This document shows, piece by piece, positions 1 through 8,689 of a stretch of DNA of 64,000 nt. Where the stretch lies: the NCBI RefSeq assembly GCF_030814015.1, contig NZ_JAUSUL010000005.1:186001-250000 (forward strand). The letters run 5' to 3'. The stretch is from Amorphus orientalis (lineage in GTDB: Bacteria > Pseudomonadota > Alphaproteobacteria > Rhizobiales > Amorphaceae). The notes under the pieces are model-generated. The model was not told the origin of the DNA and ran no database searches. It was given only the letters and a program-made list of their open reading frames with translations. Each line of letters starts with the position of its first letter. The stretch's first letter is position 1. The position numbers and the translations under genes were made by a program.

Positions 1-738
1 GTGCTCGTAGGTCAGGCCCGCCTTGTCGAACTCGGCCTTGAACTCGGCGTCGAAGATCTCCTGGAACAGGTCCTTGAAGCGGCCGTCATAGGCCTTGAGG
101 ATGGTGTTCTTGGTGGAGAGATAGACCGGCACCTTGCGCATCAGGCCGTAATTGAACGAGGCGCGGGCGAAGTCCTTGATCGACTCGTCGAGATTGTACA
201 TCGCCATGGCGACACCGGAGCCAGGTGCGTCGAACACCTCGTGCTCGATCTCCTGGCCGTCCTCGCCGACGAACTTGATCGTCAGCTTGCCCTTGCCCGG
301 GAACTTGAAATCGGTGGCGCGGTACTGGTCGCCGAAGGCGTGACGGCCGACGATGATCGGCTGGGTCCAGCCCGGCACCAGGCGCGGCACGTTGCGGCAG
401 ATGATCGGCTCGCGGAAGATCACGCCACCGAGGATGTTGCGTATCGTGCCGTTCGGCGAGCGCCACATCTTCTTCAGGCCGAATTCCTCGACCCGGCCCT
501 CGTCGGGCGTGATCGTGGCGCACTTGACGCCCACACCATGCCGCTTGATCGCGTTGGCGGCATCGACCGTGATCTGGTCGTCGGTCTCGTCGCGCTTCTG
601 GACTGACAGGTCGTAGTATTCGAGATCGAGGTCGAGATAGGGGTGGATCAGCTTTTCTTTGATGTAGTGCCAGATGATCCGGGTCATCTCGTCGCCGTCG
701 AGCTCGACGACCGGATTTGCGACTTTGATCTTTGCCAT
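1..738 (-). CDS. icd: NADP-dependent isocitrate dehydrogenase, 3' part cut by window edge
   Basis: Reading leftwards from ATG at 738, the frame runs in phase to base 1 without a stop, giving 246 N-terminal residues of a protein that is usually about 400 long. The start [20 protein letters not shown] and the phosphate/isocitrate-binding stretch [10 protein letters not shown] (about residues 93-102) are typical of the homodimeric, eukaryote-like NADP-IDH of alphaproteobacteria. It converts isocitrate to 2-oxoglutarate and CO2 in the cytoplasm, feeding the TCA cycle and giving the carbon skeleton for ammonium assimilation. It is divergent from the SpoU methyltransferase and murI. The C-terminal half lies outside the window. 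Family assignment is secure from the sequence; the kinetic class is inferred from the family. Confidence 0.95.
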   Translation of the reverse strand, partial: MAKIKVANPVVELDGDEMTRIIWHYIKEKLIHPYLDLDLEYYDLSVQKRDETDDQITVDAANAIKRHGVGVKCATITPDEGRVEEFGLKKMWRSPNGTIRNILGGVIFREPIICRNVPRLVPGWTQPIIVGRHAFGDQYRATDFKFPGKGKLTIKFVGEDGQEIEHEVFDAPGSGVAMAMYNLDESIKDFARASFNYGLMRKVPVYLSTKNTILKAYDGRFKDLFQEIFDAEFKAEFDKAGLTYEH

Positions 739-1041
739 CGTGGAACGGACCTTCGGTTTGAGGCCAGGGGTGGTGCGCCCGGAAATGCGGCGGACCGCCG
801 GTGATTGGAGGCAGGCCGGCAGCCGGACGCACGCGGGAAAGCAGGTGCGGCGTCCTTCTAGGTCATGGCCGCGGAAATGTGAAGGAATGCCGCAGCCGAT
901 TTGCAGGCGCGCGCGGCCTGCCGCCGCGATGTCCGCCCCGGACGCGTCTCAAAACCTCGCTGCGAACGTCCCCGGCCAACCCGCCTCGATCCCCTCGCGA
1001 CGCGTCTTCCCGTCGCCGCCATGGCCGCTATGATCCGCCCC
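739..1041. other. Intergenic region between icd and the SpoU methyltransferase
   Basis: About 300 bases between the divergent starts of icd and the methyltransferase. It must hold both promoters. No convincing -35/-10 pair, hairpin or small gene was recognised. The methyltransferase frame stays open upstream to 901, but that extension is compositionally biased and resembles no known N-terminus. Confidence 0.5.
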
Positions 1042-1863
1042 ATGTCAGAAACCGATTCCGCCCCCGAAACAACGTCGCCACCGCCCGCGATCGTCCTGGT
1101 CGAGCCCCAGCTCGGCGAGAACATCGGCACGGCCGCCCGCGCGATGGCCAATTTCGGCCTGGACGATCTGCGCCTGGTCGCGCCGCGCGACGGCTGGCCG
1201 AGCGAGAAGGCCACGGCCGCGGCCTCCGGCGCGACCCACGTGATCGACCGGGTCCGGGTCTTCGAGACCACGGAAGCGGCGATCGCCGACCTCAATTTCG
1301 TGCTGGCCACCACCGCACGCGCCCGCGGCTTCCATCGGCCGGTCCTCGGCCCGGAGGAGGCCGCCGCCCGCACGCTGGCGCCCGCCGGTAACGCGGTGTC
1401 GGGCGTCCTGTTCGGGCGCGAGCGCTGGGGCCTCACCAACGAGGAGGTGGCGCTGGCCGACGCCATCCTGACCTATCCCGTCGACACCCGGTTCGCCTCG
1501 CTCAACATCGCCCAGGCCGTGCTGGTGTTCGCCTACGAGTGGCGCCGGCAGGCGACCGCATCTGCCCTGCCGTTCGCCGCCCAGCCGAGTGCCCCGCCCG
1601 CCTCGAAGGCCGACGTCCTCGGCCTGTGCGCGCATCTGGAACAGGCGCTGGAGCCCACGGGCTATTTCCGTCCGCCGGAGATGCGCCCGGTCATGGTCCG
1701 CAACCTGCGCACCCTGATCCAGGACGCCGGCTTCACCGAGACCCAGGTCCATCTCCTGCGCGGAGTGGTCGCCCATCTGGAGGGCCGGCGCGGACGTCCG
1801 ATCCCGAGAGAGACACCCGCCCCGGACGAGACCGTCGGCGAATCCGGACCCTCCGACACGTGA
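1042..1863 (+). CDS. SpoU/TrmH-family RNA 2'-O-methyltransferase (TrmJ-like)
   Basis: 273 residues. The SPOUT methyltransferase core is clear: LVEPQLGENIGTAARAMANF near the N-terminus (SAM/RNA-binding motif 1), FGRERWGLTNEE in the middle (motif 2) and ASLNIAQAVLVFAYEW (motif 3, part of the trefoil knot). This order and spacing match the TrmJ branch, which methylates the ribose at position 32 of tRNA; the exact target here is inferred. A C-terminal helical extension follows the knot. In-frame ATG codons at 1021, 1030 and 1042 are all possible and none has a clear Shine-Dalgarno; 1042 was chosen because family members begin a few residues before the first motif. Its TGA overlaps the GTG start of murI (GTGA), so the two are translationally coupled. 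Confidence 0.88.
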   Translation: MSETDSAPETTSPPPAIVLVEPQLGENIGTAARAMANFGLDDLRLVAPRDGWPSEKATAAASGATHVIDRVRVFETTEAAIADLNFVLATTARARGFHRPVLGPEEAAARTLAPAGNAVSGVLFGRERWGLTNEEVALADAILTYPVDTRFASLNIAQAVLVFAYEWRRQATASALPFAAQPSAPPASKADVLGLCAHLEQALEPTGYFRPPEMRPVMVRNLRTLIQDAGFTETQVHLLRGVVAHLEGRRGRPIPRETPAPDETVGESGPSDT

Positions 1864-2660
1864 GCCGGCCGATCCTGGTCTTCGATTCCGGTCTCGGCGG
1901 CACCACGGTCCTGGCGGCGATCGCGACCCGCCTTCCCGATACCCGGTTCGTCTATCTCGCCGACGATGCCGGATTTCCCTACGGCGCCTGGACCGACGAG
2001 GCCGGGCTTGTCGCGCGGATCGTGGACCTCGTGACCGCCGAGGCCGCCGCCAGCGACGCCTGCTGCGCCGTGATCGCGTGCAACACCGCGGCCACCGTGG
2101 CGCTCCCCGCCCTCAGGGCCGCCCTGGATATCCCAGTGGTCGGGACGGTGCCCGCCATCAAGCCGGCGGCCGAACGCTCGCGGAGCGGCCTCGCCAGCGT
2201 GCTCGCCACACCGGCCACCGTCGCCCGCGACTACACCCGTGAGCTGATTCGCGCCCATGGCGGCGACGTCCGCTTCACCCTGATCGGCGCGGCCCCGCTC
2301 GCCACCCTGGCCGAGGCCCATGCCGCCGGCGCGCCTGTGGATTCGAACGAGATCGCTCGCATCGTCGCGCCTTGCTTCGTGGAGGACGGCGACCGCCGCA
2401 CCGACGTCGTGGTGCTCGCCTGCACCCATTATCCGCTGCTCAGCGACCTCCTGCCCCGGATCGCGCCGTGGCCCGTCGACTGGATCGATCCGGCACCGGC
2501 CATCGCCCGCCGGGTCGCAGCGGTGCTCGACGTCCCGGAGACAGACGAGCGCGCGCCCGATACCGTCGACATCGCCGCACGCTTCACGAGCGGGCGGGCC
2601 CGCGCGCCGGAAATCGCGCCCCTTGTCGACCACCGCATCCGCGCGCTTGCGACGCGCTAA
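1860..2660 (+). CDS. murI: Glutamate racemase
   Basis: 266 residues, normal for MurI. It interconverts L- and D-glutamate for peptidoglycan synthesis in the cytoplasm without a cofactor. Visible signatures are FDSGLGGTTV at residues 8-17 (substrate-binding Asp-Ser), catalytic Cys74 in VIACNTAATV, and the second catalytic Cys188 in VVLACTHYPLL. The start is a GTG whose last two bases overlap the stop of the upstream methyltransferase gene, so expression is probably coupled. In Rhizobiales this gene commonly sits between icd and rpsD (recalled synteny); here about 12 kb separates it from rpsD. Confidence 0.95.
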   Translation: MSRPILVFDSGLGGTTVLAAIATRLPDTRFVYLADDAGFPYGAWTDEAGLVARIVDLVTAEAAASDACCAVIACNTAATVALPALRAALDIPVVGTVPAIKPAAERSRSGLASVLATPATVARDYTRELIRAHGGDVRFTLIGAAPLATLAEAHAAGAPVDSNEIARIVAPCFVEDGDRRTDVVVLACTHYPLLSDLLPRIAPWPVDWIDPAPAIARRVAAVLDVPETDERAPDTVDIAARFTSGRARAPEIAPLVDHRIRALATR

Positions 2661-2875
2661 CCGACGGCCGGCCGGCCCGCAGGCGGAGCCTCGCCCGAAC
2701 GCTATGAAAATTCCTGCCCTCGATATGTCATCTTGTATTGCTGAGTGACGCGGTCTCGGCAATCTGCGCGACGGAGACCGACGCACGTCCTCCCGAAGAT
2801 CGTCGGACTTCGCGCAAGCGAGCCCGAACCAACCCCGATCGACGCATGACGTGTCGATCGCACGTCGCACACGAC

Positions 2876-2898
2876 GGTCCGGACCGGACCGGACCGGA
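2876..2898. repeat. Short GGACC tandem repeat before the histidine kinase
   Basis: GGTCC is followed by three GGACC units and a GGA. The first two units form a 10-bp palindrome. It lies 20 bases upstream of the kinase GTG start, in a 258-base gap after murI that otherwise shows no clear promoter. Confidence 0.6.
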
Positions 2899-2918
2899 AA
2901 CTGGAGCACGGATCTGGC

Positions 2919-4595
2919 GTGAAACGCGCATTCCGCCGCATGCCCACCGCGACGATCGGCTTCTATCTCATCGCGATGGTGGTTGCCGTCGCGCTGCCGA
3001 TTCTGGCGTTCGTGGTGATTCTGCTCGACCAGTTGGAAAGCAGCGAGCGGGCCGCCCTGGAGCGCCGTACCGTCCGCGACGCCCAGGCGCTGTCCACCGC
3101 CGTCGAGCGCCAGCTCCACGACATGACCGTCACGCTCCGGCTGCTGTCCACGGCGCATGAGTTGGCCGAAAACGATCTTCAGACCTTCCACAACCGCACC
3201 CAGTCGGCGCTCCGCTCCTCGTCGATGTTCCTGATCCTGGTGAAGGAGGACGGGCAGCAGGTCCTCAACACCCGCAGGCCCTACGGCGAACCGCTCGGCG
3301 AGATGTCGAACCTGCCGGCGCTTCAGGAGGCGCTGGAGTCCGGGACGGTCGAGGTGTCCGACGTTTTCTTCGGACGGACCGGCAATCGGTGGGTCTTCAA
3401 CGTCACCATGCCGCTCTCGGAGGAACTGGCTCGCGCCGGCGCAGCGCTGATCCTCACCCAGAACGTCGAGGAACTGGCGGGTCTGGTGAAGACCGAGGGC
3501 CTGCCCAAGGGATGGTCGGCGACCGTCGTCGACGGGGCCGGACGCACGATCGCCGCAAGCGGCGAGGCCGATCCGGGCGAAACCTTCGACGAAGCCCTGC
3601 TGGCGGGCGCCACGGGCCTGTCCGGTACGATCCGCACCCAGGGCGACAACGGCGACGTTCTCGCCGGCTATGCACGCCTCGCGGGACAGGCGTGGACCAT
3701 CTTCGTCTACGGCCCCGTCGACACCGCCCAGGCCTCCCTGGTGACGGCATGGCGCTCGCTGCTTCTGGGCGGCGGTCTTCTGATCCTGGTCGCCATCGGC
3801 GGGGCATTCCTGCTCGGCCGCCAGATGCGCAACTCGATCGTATCCATCGCATCGATGGCCGAACGGATGGGACAGGGAGAAATCGTCTCCCCGATCTCCA
3901 CGCGCATCGTCGAGGCCGACATGGTCTCGATTGCGCTTTCGGAGGCCTCCTTCGACCGCGCCGAAGCGGAGGACCGCATCCACTTCGTGATGCGCGAACT
4001 CGCCCATCGCACCAAGAACCTGCTCAGCGTGATCCAGGCCATGCTGCGCCAGACCGCCCGCCAGAGCGCGACGCTCCAGGAATTCCAGACATCGGTCAGC
4101 GGCCGCCTTCAGGGTCTGGCGCGCTCGATCGATCTTCTGACTGCCGAAAACTGGACCCAGGTCTCCATGACCCAGCTCGTGACCGGCCACCTGGAAACCT
4201 TCATCGACACCAGCGAGCGGCTGGAAATCTCCGGTCAGGACTTCGCCCTGAAGCCCGAAGCCGTCCAGAACGTCGGCATGGCACTGCACGAACTCGCGAC
4301 CAACGCGGTCAAATACGGCGCCTGGTCGACCCACAACGGCAAGGTGCTGATCGACTGGGCGGAGACACCCGGCGCCGACGGCGGCGACAATCGGATCACG
4401 ATCCGCTGGCGGGAGGTCGGCGGCCCGCTGGTCCGCGCTCCGGAGAGCAAGGGCTTCGGCACCACCGTGATCGACCGGCAGCTCACCGCCGCCTTCGGGG
4501 CCCGCGTCGACCTTGACTACGCGGAGGACGGGCTGCGCTGGACACTCGACGCCCCCGCCTACGCCCTCAAATGGGAAGCACGGAAGGCCCAGTAG
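2919..4595 (+). CDS. Membrane-bound HWE-family sensor histidine kinase
   Basis: 558 residues. Segment 8-37 is a strong transmembrane helix, then a periplasmic sensor region of about 235 residues (Cache-like by layout), a second transmembrane helix near 275-297 with a HAMP-like linker, then the kinase core. The core has the phospho-acceptor motif RELAHRTKNLL with His363, HELATNAVKYGA with His457 as the N-box, and IRWREVGGP giving the WxE signature of HWE kinases, followed by a glycine-rich KGFGTTVID. HWE kinases are concentrated in alphaproteobacteria and often act on PhyR or single-domain receivers. No response regulator, PhyR/NepR or sigma factor is nearby, so it is an orphan here. The start is GTG 2919; an in-frame ATG at 2940 would still leave a usable signal anchor. 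Confidence 0.9.
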   Translation: MKRAFRRMPTATIGFYLIAMVVAVALPILAFVVILLDQLESSERAALERRTVRDAQALSTAVERQLHDMTVTLRLLSTAHELAENDLQTFHNRTQSALRSSSMFLILVKEDGQQVLNTRRPYGEPLGEMSNLPALQEALESGTVEVSDVFFGRTGNRWVFNVTMPLSEELARAGAALILTQNVEELAGLVKTEGLPKGWSATVVDGAGRTIAASGEADPGETFDEALLAGATGLSGTIRTQGDNGDVLAGYARLAGQAWTIFVYGPVDTAQASLVTAWRSLLLGGGLLILVAIGGAFLLGRQMRNSIVSIASMAERMGQGEIVSPISTRIVEADMVSIALSEASFDRAEAEDRIHFVMRELAHRTKNLLSVIQAMLRQTARQSATLQEFQTSVSGRLQGLARSIDLLTAENWTQVSMTQLVTGHLETFIDTSERLEISGQDFALKPEAVQNVGMALHELATNAVKYGAWSTHNGKVLIDWAETPGADGGDNRITIRWREVGGPLVRAPESKGFGTTVIDRQLTAAFGARVDLDYAEDGLRWTLDAPAYALKWEARKAQ

Positions 4596-4623
4596 AGCCG
4601 GACGGCTCCGGACGGGACCTCCC

Positions 4624-5538
4624 TCAGGCCTCCAGCACCTCGCCGGCCCGGCGGGGATCACTCAGTGCCAGGGTCCTGAGGCGGCTGGCGTCGCGGCCCG
4701 GCGGCGCCCCGAACATGCGCGCATATTCGCGGCTGAACTGGGACGGGCTCTCATACCCCACGGCAAAGCCGGCCCGTGCCGCCTCAACCTGGCCGCCCAG
4801 GAGCAGGCGGCGCGCCTCGTGCAGCCGGATCCGCTTCTGATACTGGAGCGGCGTCATCGCGGTGATCGCCTTGAAATGGCGGTGGAACGAGGATCCGCTC
4901 ATGCCGGCGATCTCGGCAAGGCGCGGAATCGACAGCGACTGATCGTAGGTCCGCTTGATGTGCTCGATGACCCGGGCGATCTGGGACGCCCGGCTTTCGG
5001 CCAGCGCGATCTGCCTCAGCGCATGGCCCTGTTCCCCCTGCAGGAGCCGGTAAATCAGCTCCCGTTCCAGGAGCGGCGCCAGCACCGGTATATCCGCTGG
5101 CCGATCGAGCAGCCGCAGAAGCCGCGCCACCGGCTCGGCGATCTCGTCGGTCAGCCGGCTGGTGCCGAGCGCCAGCGCTTCGCTCGCGCCGCCCTCGTCG
5201 CCGAGGCCGATCAGGAGTTCCGCCAGCATCGCCGGCTCCAGCCGCAGCACCAGCGCCCGGTAGGGCTTGTCCGCGCTCGCCTCGCAGATCTCGCCGGAAA
5301 CCGGAAGATCCACCGACACGACCACATAGTCGCCGGCCCGGTATTCCACGATCCGGTCGCCGACCACGACCCGCTTCGCCCCCTGGGCCACCACGCACAC
5401 GAGCGGGTGGTAGACCGACGAAACCGGGCTCGTGCGGATCGACGACTGGACCAGCGCAAGCCGGGGAATGTCCGTGTCGCAGCGCCCCTCCGCGCAGTAT
5501 CGGCCAATCAGCTCCGAGATTTCCTCAAGCGATCCCAT
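4624..5538 (-). CDS. AraC-family transcriptional regulator with AraC_N ligand domain
   Basis: 304 residues. The first two thirds look like the AraC_N-type cupin domain (VYHPLVCVVAQGAKRVVVGD, YRAGDYVVVSVDLPVSGE). The C-terminal 100 residues hold two helix-turn-helix units (SIPRLAEIAGMSGSSFHRHF and the GFAVGYESPSQFSREYARMF motif). The frame is open upstream to 5574, but the ATG at 5538 has a good GAGGAG 6 bases before it, so this start was chosen. It is divergent from an SDR and an aldo/keto reductase. AraC_N regulators next to oxidoreductases of these classes often respond to aldehydes or other electrophiles (the YqhC type); that role is inferred. A perfect 16-bp direct repeat in the shared promoter region is a candidate binding site. 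Confidence 0.88.
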   Translation of the reverse strand: MGSLEEISELIGRYCAEGRCDTDIPRLALVQSSIRTSPVSSVYHPLVCVVAQGAKRVVVGDRIVEYRAGDYVVVSVDLPVSGEICEASADKPYRALVLRLEPAMLAELLIGLGDEGGASEALALGTSRLTDEIAEPVARLLRLLDRPADIPVLAPLLERELIYRLLQGEQGHALRQIALAESRASQIARVIEHIKRTYDQSLSIPRLAEIAGMSGSSFHRHFKAITAMTPLQYQKRIRLHEARRLLLGGQVEAARAGFAVGYESPSQFSREYARMFGAPPGRDASRLRTLALSDPRRAGEVLEA

Positions 5539-5675
5539 GCACTTCTCCTCAGAAATCCGGGCGGATGACGCCATGACGATGGCGGACGCGTCCAGCTACA
5601 GATCGTGACTTTGACAGGATTGTGCAAGAAGGCGACACGATCCGGCTAACGCACCGCCGCCCCGGCGCCCCATCT

Positions 5676-5707
5676 CCCATCTGTCCAGTCCCCCATCTGT
5701 CCAGTCC
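5676..5707. repeat. Perfect 16-bp tandem direct repeat upstream of the SDR gene
   Basis: CCCATCTGTCCAGTCC occurs twice in direct succession (5676-5691 and 5692-5707), with a partial copy of its first half just upstream. It ends 15 bases before the SDR start and directly in front of its GGGAG ribosome site, inside the AraC/SDR divergent region. Direct repeats are the usual form of AraC-family sites, so it may be the operator; this is inference. Confidence 0.6.
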
Positions 5708-5722
5708 TACGGGAGCCTCACC

Positions 5723-6583
5723 ATGACCAAGACCTGGTTCGTCACCGGCGCAAGCCGCGGCATCGGCGCGGAGATCGCCCGCGCCGCCCTCAAGCACGGC
5801 GACAATGTCGTCGCCACCGGCCGCGACGCCTCCCGTGTCGCCGCCGCCTTCGAAACCGACACCTCCCGCCTCCTCGTCCTCAGCCTCGACGTGACGCGGC
5901 CGGACGAGGTCGTCGACGCGGTGAGTTCCGCCATGGCGCGCTTCGGCGCCATCGACGTGCTCGTCAACAACGCAGGCTACGGCCAGCTCGGCCTGTTCGA
6001 GGAGATCTCGCCCGAGGCCATCGAGCGCCAGTTCGCCACCAATGTCTTCGGCCTGATGACCGTCACCCGCGCCGTGCTTCCCGGCATGAGCCAGAAGCGG
6101 TCCGGCCGCATCTTCAACCTGTCGTCGGTCGGCGGCCTCACCAGCAGCGCCGGCGGCTCGATCTACTGCTCGAGCAAGTTCGCGATCGAGGGCTTCTCCG
6201 AAGGGCTCGCCGCCGAAGTCGCCCCGTTCGGGATCGGCGTCACCCTCGTCGAGCCCGGCTATATCCGCACCGACTTCCTGGACGAAACGTCCGTCCGGTT
6301 CGGCGACGGCGCCATCGCCGACTACGCCGAGACGTCGGCGGCGCTGCAGTCGGCCTTCGCCTCCTACAGCCACCGCCAGCCGGGCGATCCGAAGCGGCTT
6401 GCGGCGGCGATCCTGGAGCTTGCCGGCCGGGACGATGCGCCCCTGCGCTTCGCGGCCGGGTCGGACGCGGTGGAGATGATCGCCGCGCACATGTCCGAGC
6501 ACAAGCGGGAGCTCGACGCCTGGTCGAGCCTGTCGCTCTCCACCGACGGCGCATTTTCCTCGGAACTCGCCGCCGACGCCTGA
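5723..6583 (+). CDS. SDR-family NAD(P)-dependent oxidoreductase
   Basis: 286 residues of the classical short-chain dehydrogenase type. FVTGASRGIG at the N-terminus is the cofactor-binding glycine motif, VLVNNAGYG the structural motif, SSVGG carries the catalytic serine, and IYCSSKFAIEG supplies the YxxxK catalytic pair. The length and long C-terminal tail fit the subgroup annotated as oxidoreductase/SDR family; the substrate cannot be told. GGGAG precedes the ATG by 7 bases. It is divergent from an AraC-type regulator and followed by an aldo/keto reductase in the same direction, suggesting a small carbonyl-reduction or detoxification locus. Confidence 0.9.
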   Translation: MTKTWFVTGASRGIGAEIARAALKHGDNVVATGRDASRVAAAFETDTSRLLVLSLDVTRPDEVVDAVSSAMARFGAIDVLVNNAGYGQLGLFEEISPEAIERQFATNVFGLMTVTRAVLPGMSQKRSGRIFNLSSVGGLTSSAGGSIYCSSKFAIEGFSEGLAAEVAPFGIGVTLVEPGYIRTDFLDETSVRFGDGAIADYAETSAALQSAFASYSHRQPGDPKRLAAAILELAGRDDAPLRFAAGSDAVEMIAAHMSEHKRELDAWSSLSLSTDGAFSSELAADA

Positions 6584-6714
6584 CCTTTCCCACCCCAATC
6601 CGGCGCGGCTCGAGCGATTGACGCCGGAACCATTCCTCACCGCTCGGGCAGTCATGTCCGAGCGGAAGAGGCTTCGGACGGTCGCGCCTCCTCCCTCACT
6701 CACGGAGTCCTGCC

Positions 6715-7764
6715 ATGCGATACAACAGCCTCGGCCAGACCGGCCTTTTCGTTTCGGAGCTCTGCCTGGGCACCATGACCTTCGGCGGCGGCGAAGGCAT
6801 GTGGCGCGCGATCGGCGCGGTCCAGCAGAAGGACGCCGACGACCTGGTGAAGACGGCCCTCGACAACGGCATCAACTTCATCGACACGGCAAACGTCTAC
6901 GCCGAGGGCCTGTCGGAACAGATCACCGGTCAGGCCCTGAAGAATCTCGGCATCAAGCGCGACGAGGTCGTCGTCGCCACCAAGGTCCTCGGCCCGATGG
7001 GCGAAGGCCCGAACCAGCGCGGCGCCTCCCGCTTCCACATCCTGGATCAGGCCAAGGAGAGCCTGAAGCGGCTGCAGCTCGACCACATCGATCTCTACCA
7101 GATCCACGGCTTCGATCCGGCCACCCCGATCGAGGAGACGCTGGAGGCGCTCGACACCCTCGTCCGACACGGCCACGTTCGCTATGTGGGCGTCTCGAAC
7201 TGGGCCGCCTGGCAGATCGAGAAGGCGCTCGGCATCTCCGAGCGCAAGAATCTCGCCAGGTTCGCGTCCCTGCAGGCCTACTACACCGTGGCCGGCCGCG
7301 ATTTGGAGCGCGAGATCGTTCCAATGCTCCGGGCCGAGGACGTGGGCCTGATGGTCTGGAGCCCGCTCGCAGGCGGCCTTCTCTCCGGCAAGTACGACCG
7401 CGACAACCAGACCACCGGCGACGGCCGTCGCGTCAACTTCGACTTCCCGCCCGTCGACCGGGAGCGTGCGTTCGACGCGATCGACGTCATGCGGCGGATC
7501 GGCGAGGAGAAGAACGCCTCGGTCGCCCAGGTCGCGCTCGCCTGGCTGCTGCATCAGCCGGTCGTCACCAGCGTCATCGTCGGCGCCAAGCGTGTCGACC
7601 AGCTCAGCGACAATCTCGGCGCCGTCGAGGTCGAGCTGTCCGAGGACGACCTCTCGGCGATCAACGCAGTGACCGAGCTGCCGCCGGAATATCCGGGTTG
7701 GATGCTGGAACGGCAGAGCGGCTACCGGGCCGACCTTCTCGCCAGTTCCCGGCGCACCGAATAG
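6715..7764 (+). CDS. Aldo/keto reductase
   Basis: 349 residues of a TIM-barrel aldo/keto reductase using NADPH. The catalytic set is visible: NFIDTANVYAEG provides Asp and Tyr, VVVATKVLGP the Lys, and DLYQIHGFDP the His. The C-terminal VTSVIVGAKRVDQLSDN is the cofactor-phosphate binding region. It belongs to the YajO/GSP69-like branch by length and N-terminal MRYNSLGQTGLFVSEL. It follows the SDR in the same direction after 131 bases, and a strong hairpin just downstream closes the unit. Substrate unknown. Confidence 0.92.
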   Translation: MRYNSLGQTGLFVSELCLGTMTFGGGEGMWRAIGAVQQKDADDLVKTALDNGINFIDTANVYAEGLSEQITGQALKNLGIKRDEVVVATKVLGPMGEGPNQRGASRFHILDQAKESLKRLQLDHIDLYQIHGFDPATPIEETLEALDTLVRHGHVRYVGVSNWAAWQIEKALGISERKNLARFASLQAYYTVAGRDLEREIVPMLRAEDVGLMVWSPLAGGLLSGKYDRDNQTTGDGRRVNFDFPPVDRERAFDAIDVMRRIGEEKNASVAQVALAWLLHQPVVTSVIVGAKRVDQLSDNLGAVEVELSEDDLSAINAVTELPPEYPGWMLERQSGYRADLLASSRRTE

Positions 7765-7772
7765 CCGGTGAA

Positions 7773-7796
7773 GGGGCGCCCGGAAGCGGGCGCCCC
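7773..7796 (+). terminator. Hairpin terminator after the aldo/keto reductase
   Basis: A perfect 10-bp GC-rich stem (GGGGCGCCCG with its complement) closes a GAAG loop, 8 bases after the reductase stop. There is no clear U-run, so termination could be partial. Confidence 0.7.
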
Positions 7797-7909
7797 TGAT
7801 CCGCATCCCGCACCGTGACGCTGCCGATACGGAGAGAAAGATCGCGGATAAGTGCTTGATTTAAACAAATGTTGATGCGCGGTCCGGCAACGGCGCTAAT
7901 CCGTCTTCC

Positions 7910-8668
7910 ATGCCGCCCGCAGACCCTCACAGCAATCCGCTGGTCCGCAAACTCGACAATTTCGCCCGCCTCTCCTTCGAAGAGAGGCGGATACTGCATC
8001 ATGCGGCGACCGAACGGGTGCGCAGGATCGGGGCCCGCGAGAGCCTCGTGCACGAAGGCGGCAAGCCGCCGGATATCAGTTTGCTGCTGTCCGGCTGGGC
8101 CTGCCGCTACAAGATGCTGTCGGATGGACGCCGCCAGATCCTCGCCTTCCTGATCCCCGGCGACCTGTTCGAACAGAACGGCCACGTGCTGCGCGAGATG
8201 GACCACTCGATCGGGACGCTCACGCCCGTGGAAGTCGGCGAGATCGCGCGCCCGCGCTTCGACGAGGTCCTGTCCGAGCGACCACGAATCGCCCAGGGCC
8301 TGCTCTGGGACACGCTCGTCGGTGCGGCGATCCAGCGCGAATGGACGGTCAATCTTGGCCGGCGCGACGCGCCCGAGCGGGTCGGACATCTTCTCTGCGA
8401 GCTTTTCGTGCGGCTGCAAAGCGTTGGACTGACCCTTGGCAACCGCTGCGATCTGCCGCTCACCCAGAACGAACTTGCCGACGCCACCGGCATGTCGACG
8501 GTCCACGTCAACCGCACGATCCAGGATCTGCGCGCCGCCAACCTGATCATCCTGCGTGAGAAGACCCTGACCATCCCCGATATGGACACCCTCAAGCGGG
8601 CCACCCGGTTCAGTCCCACCTATCTCCATCTGCAACGGGTCGGCGGTCACCTCGACGCAAGCGACTGA
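7910..8668 (+). CDS. Crp/Fnr-family transcriptional regulator
   Basis: 252 residues. An N-terminal cyclic-nucleotide-type beta-barrel (about 40-130, e.g. HEGGKPPDISLLLSGWACRY and AFLIPGDLFEQ) precedes a long dimer helix and a C-terminal winged helix with LTQNELADATGMSTVHVNRT as the recognition unit. The four N-terminal cysteines of oxygen-sensing FNR are absent, so it is not an iron-sulfur FNR. The ligand is unknown. It stands alone between the reductase terminator and a convergent DeoR-family gene, and could act on distant targets. Confidence 0.88.
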   Translation: MPPADPHSNPLVRKLDNFARLSFEERRILHHAATERVRRIGARESLVHEGGKPPDISLLLSGWACRYKMLSDGRRQILAFLIPGDLFEQNGHVLREMDHSIGTLTPVEVGEIARPRFDEVLSERPRIAQGLLWDTLVGAAIQREWTVNLGRRDAPERVGHLLCELFVRLQSVGLTLGNRCDLPLTQNELADATGMSTVHVNRTIQDLRAANLIILREKTLTIPDMDTLKRATRFSPTYLHLQRVGGHLDASD

Positions 8669-8689
8669 GGCCGGCCGACGCGCCTTGGC

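Noticed and set aside
1662-4661. A 999-codon open frame on the minus strand opposite murI and the histidine kinase.
   Set aside because: It crosses three well-supported plus-strand genes, has no recognisable domain and is typical of antisense frames kept open by high GC.
7910-8668. Oxygen-sensing FNR.
   Set aside because: The cluster of N-terminal cysteines that binds the [4Fe-4S] cluster is absent.
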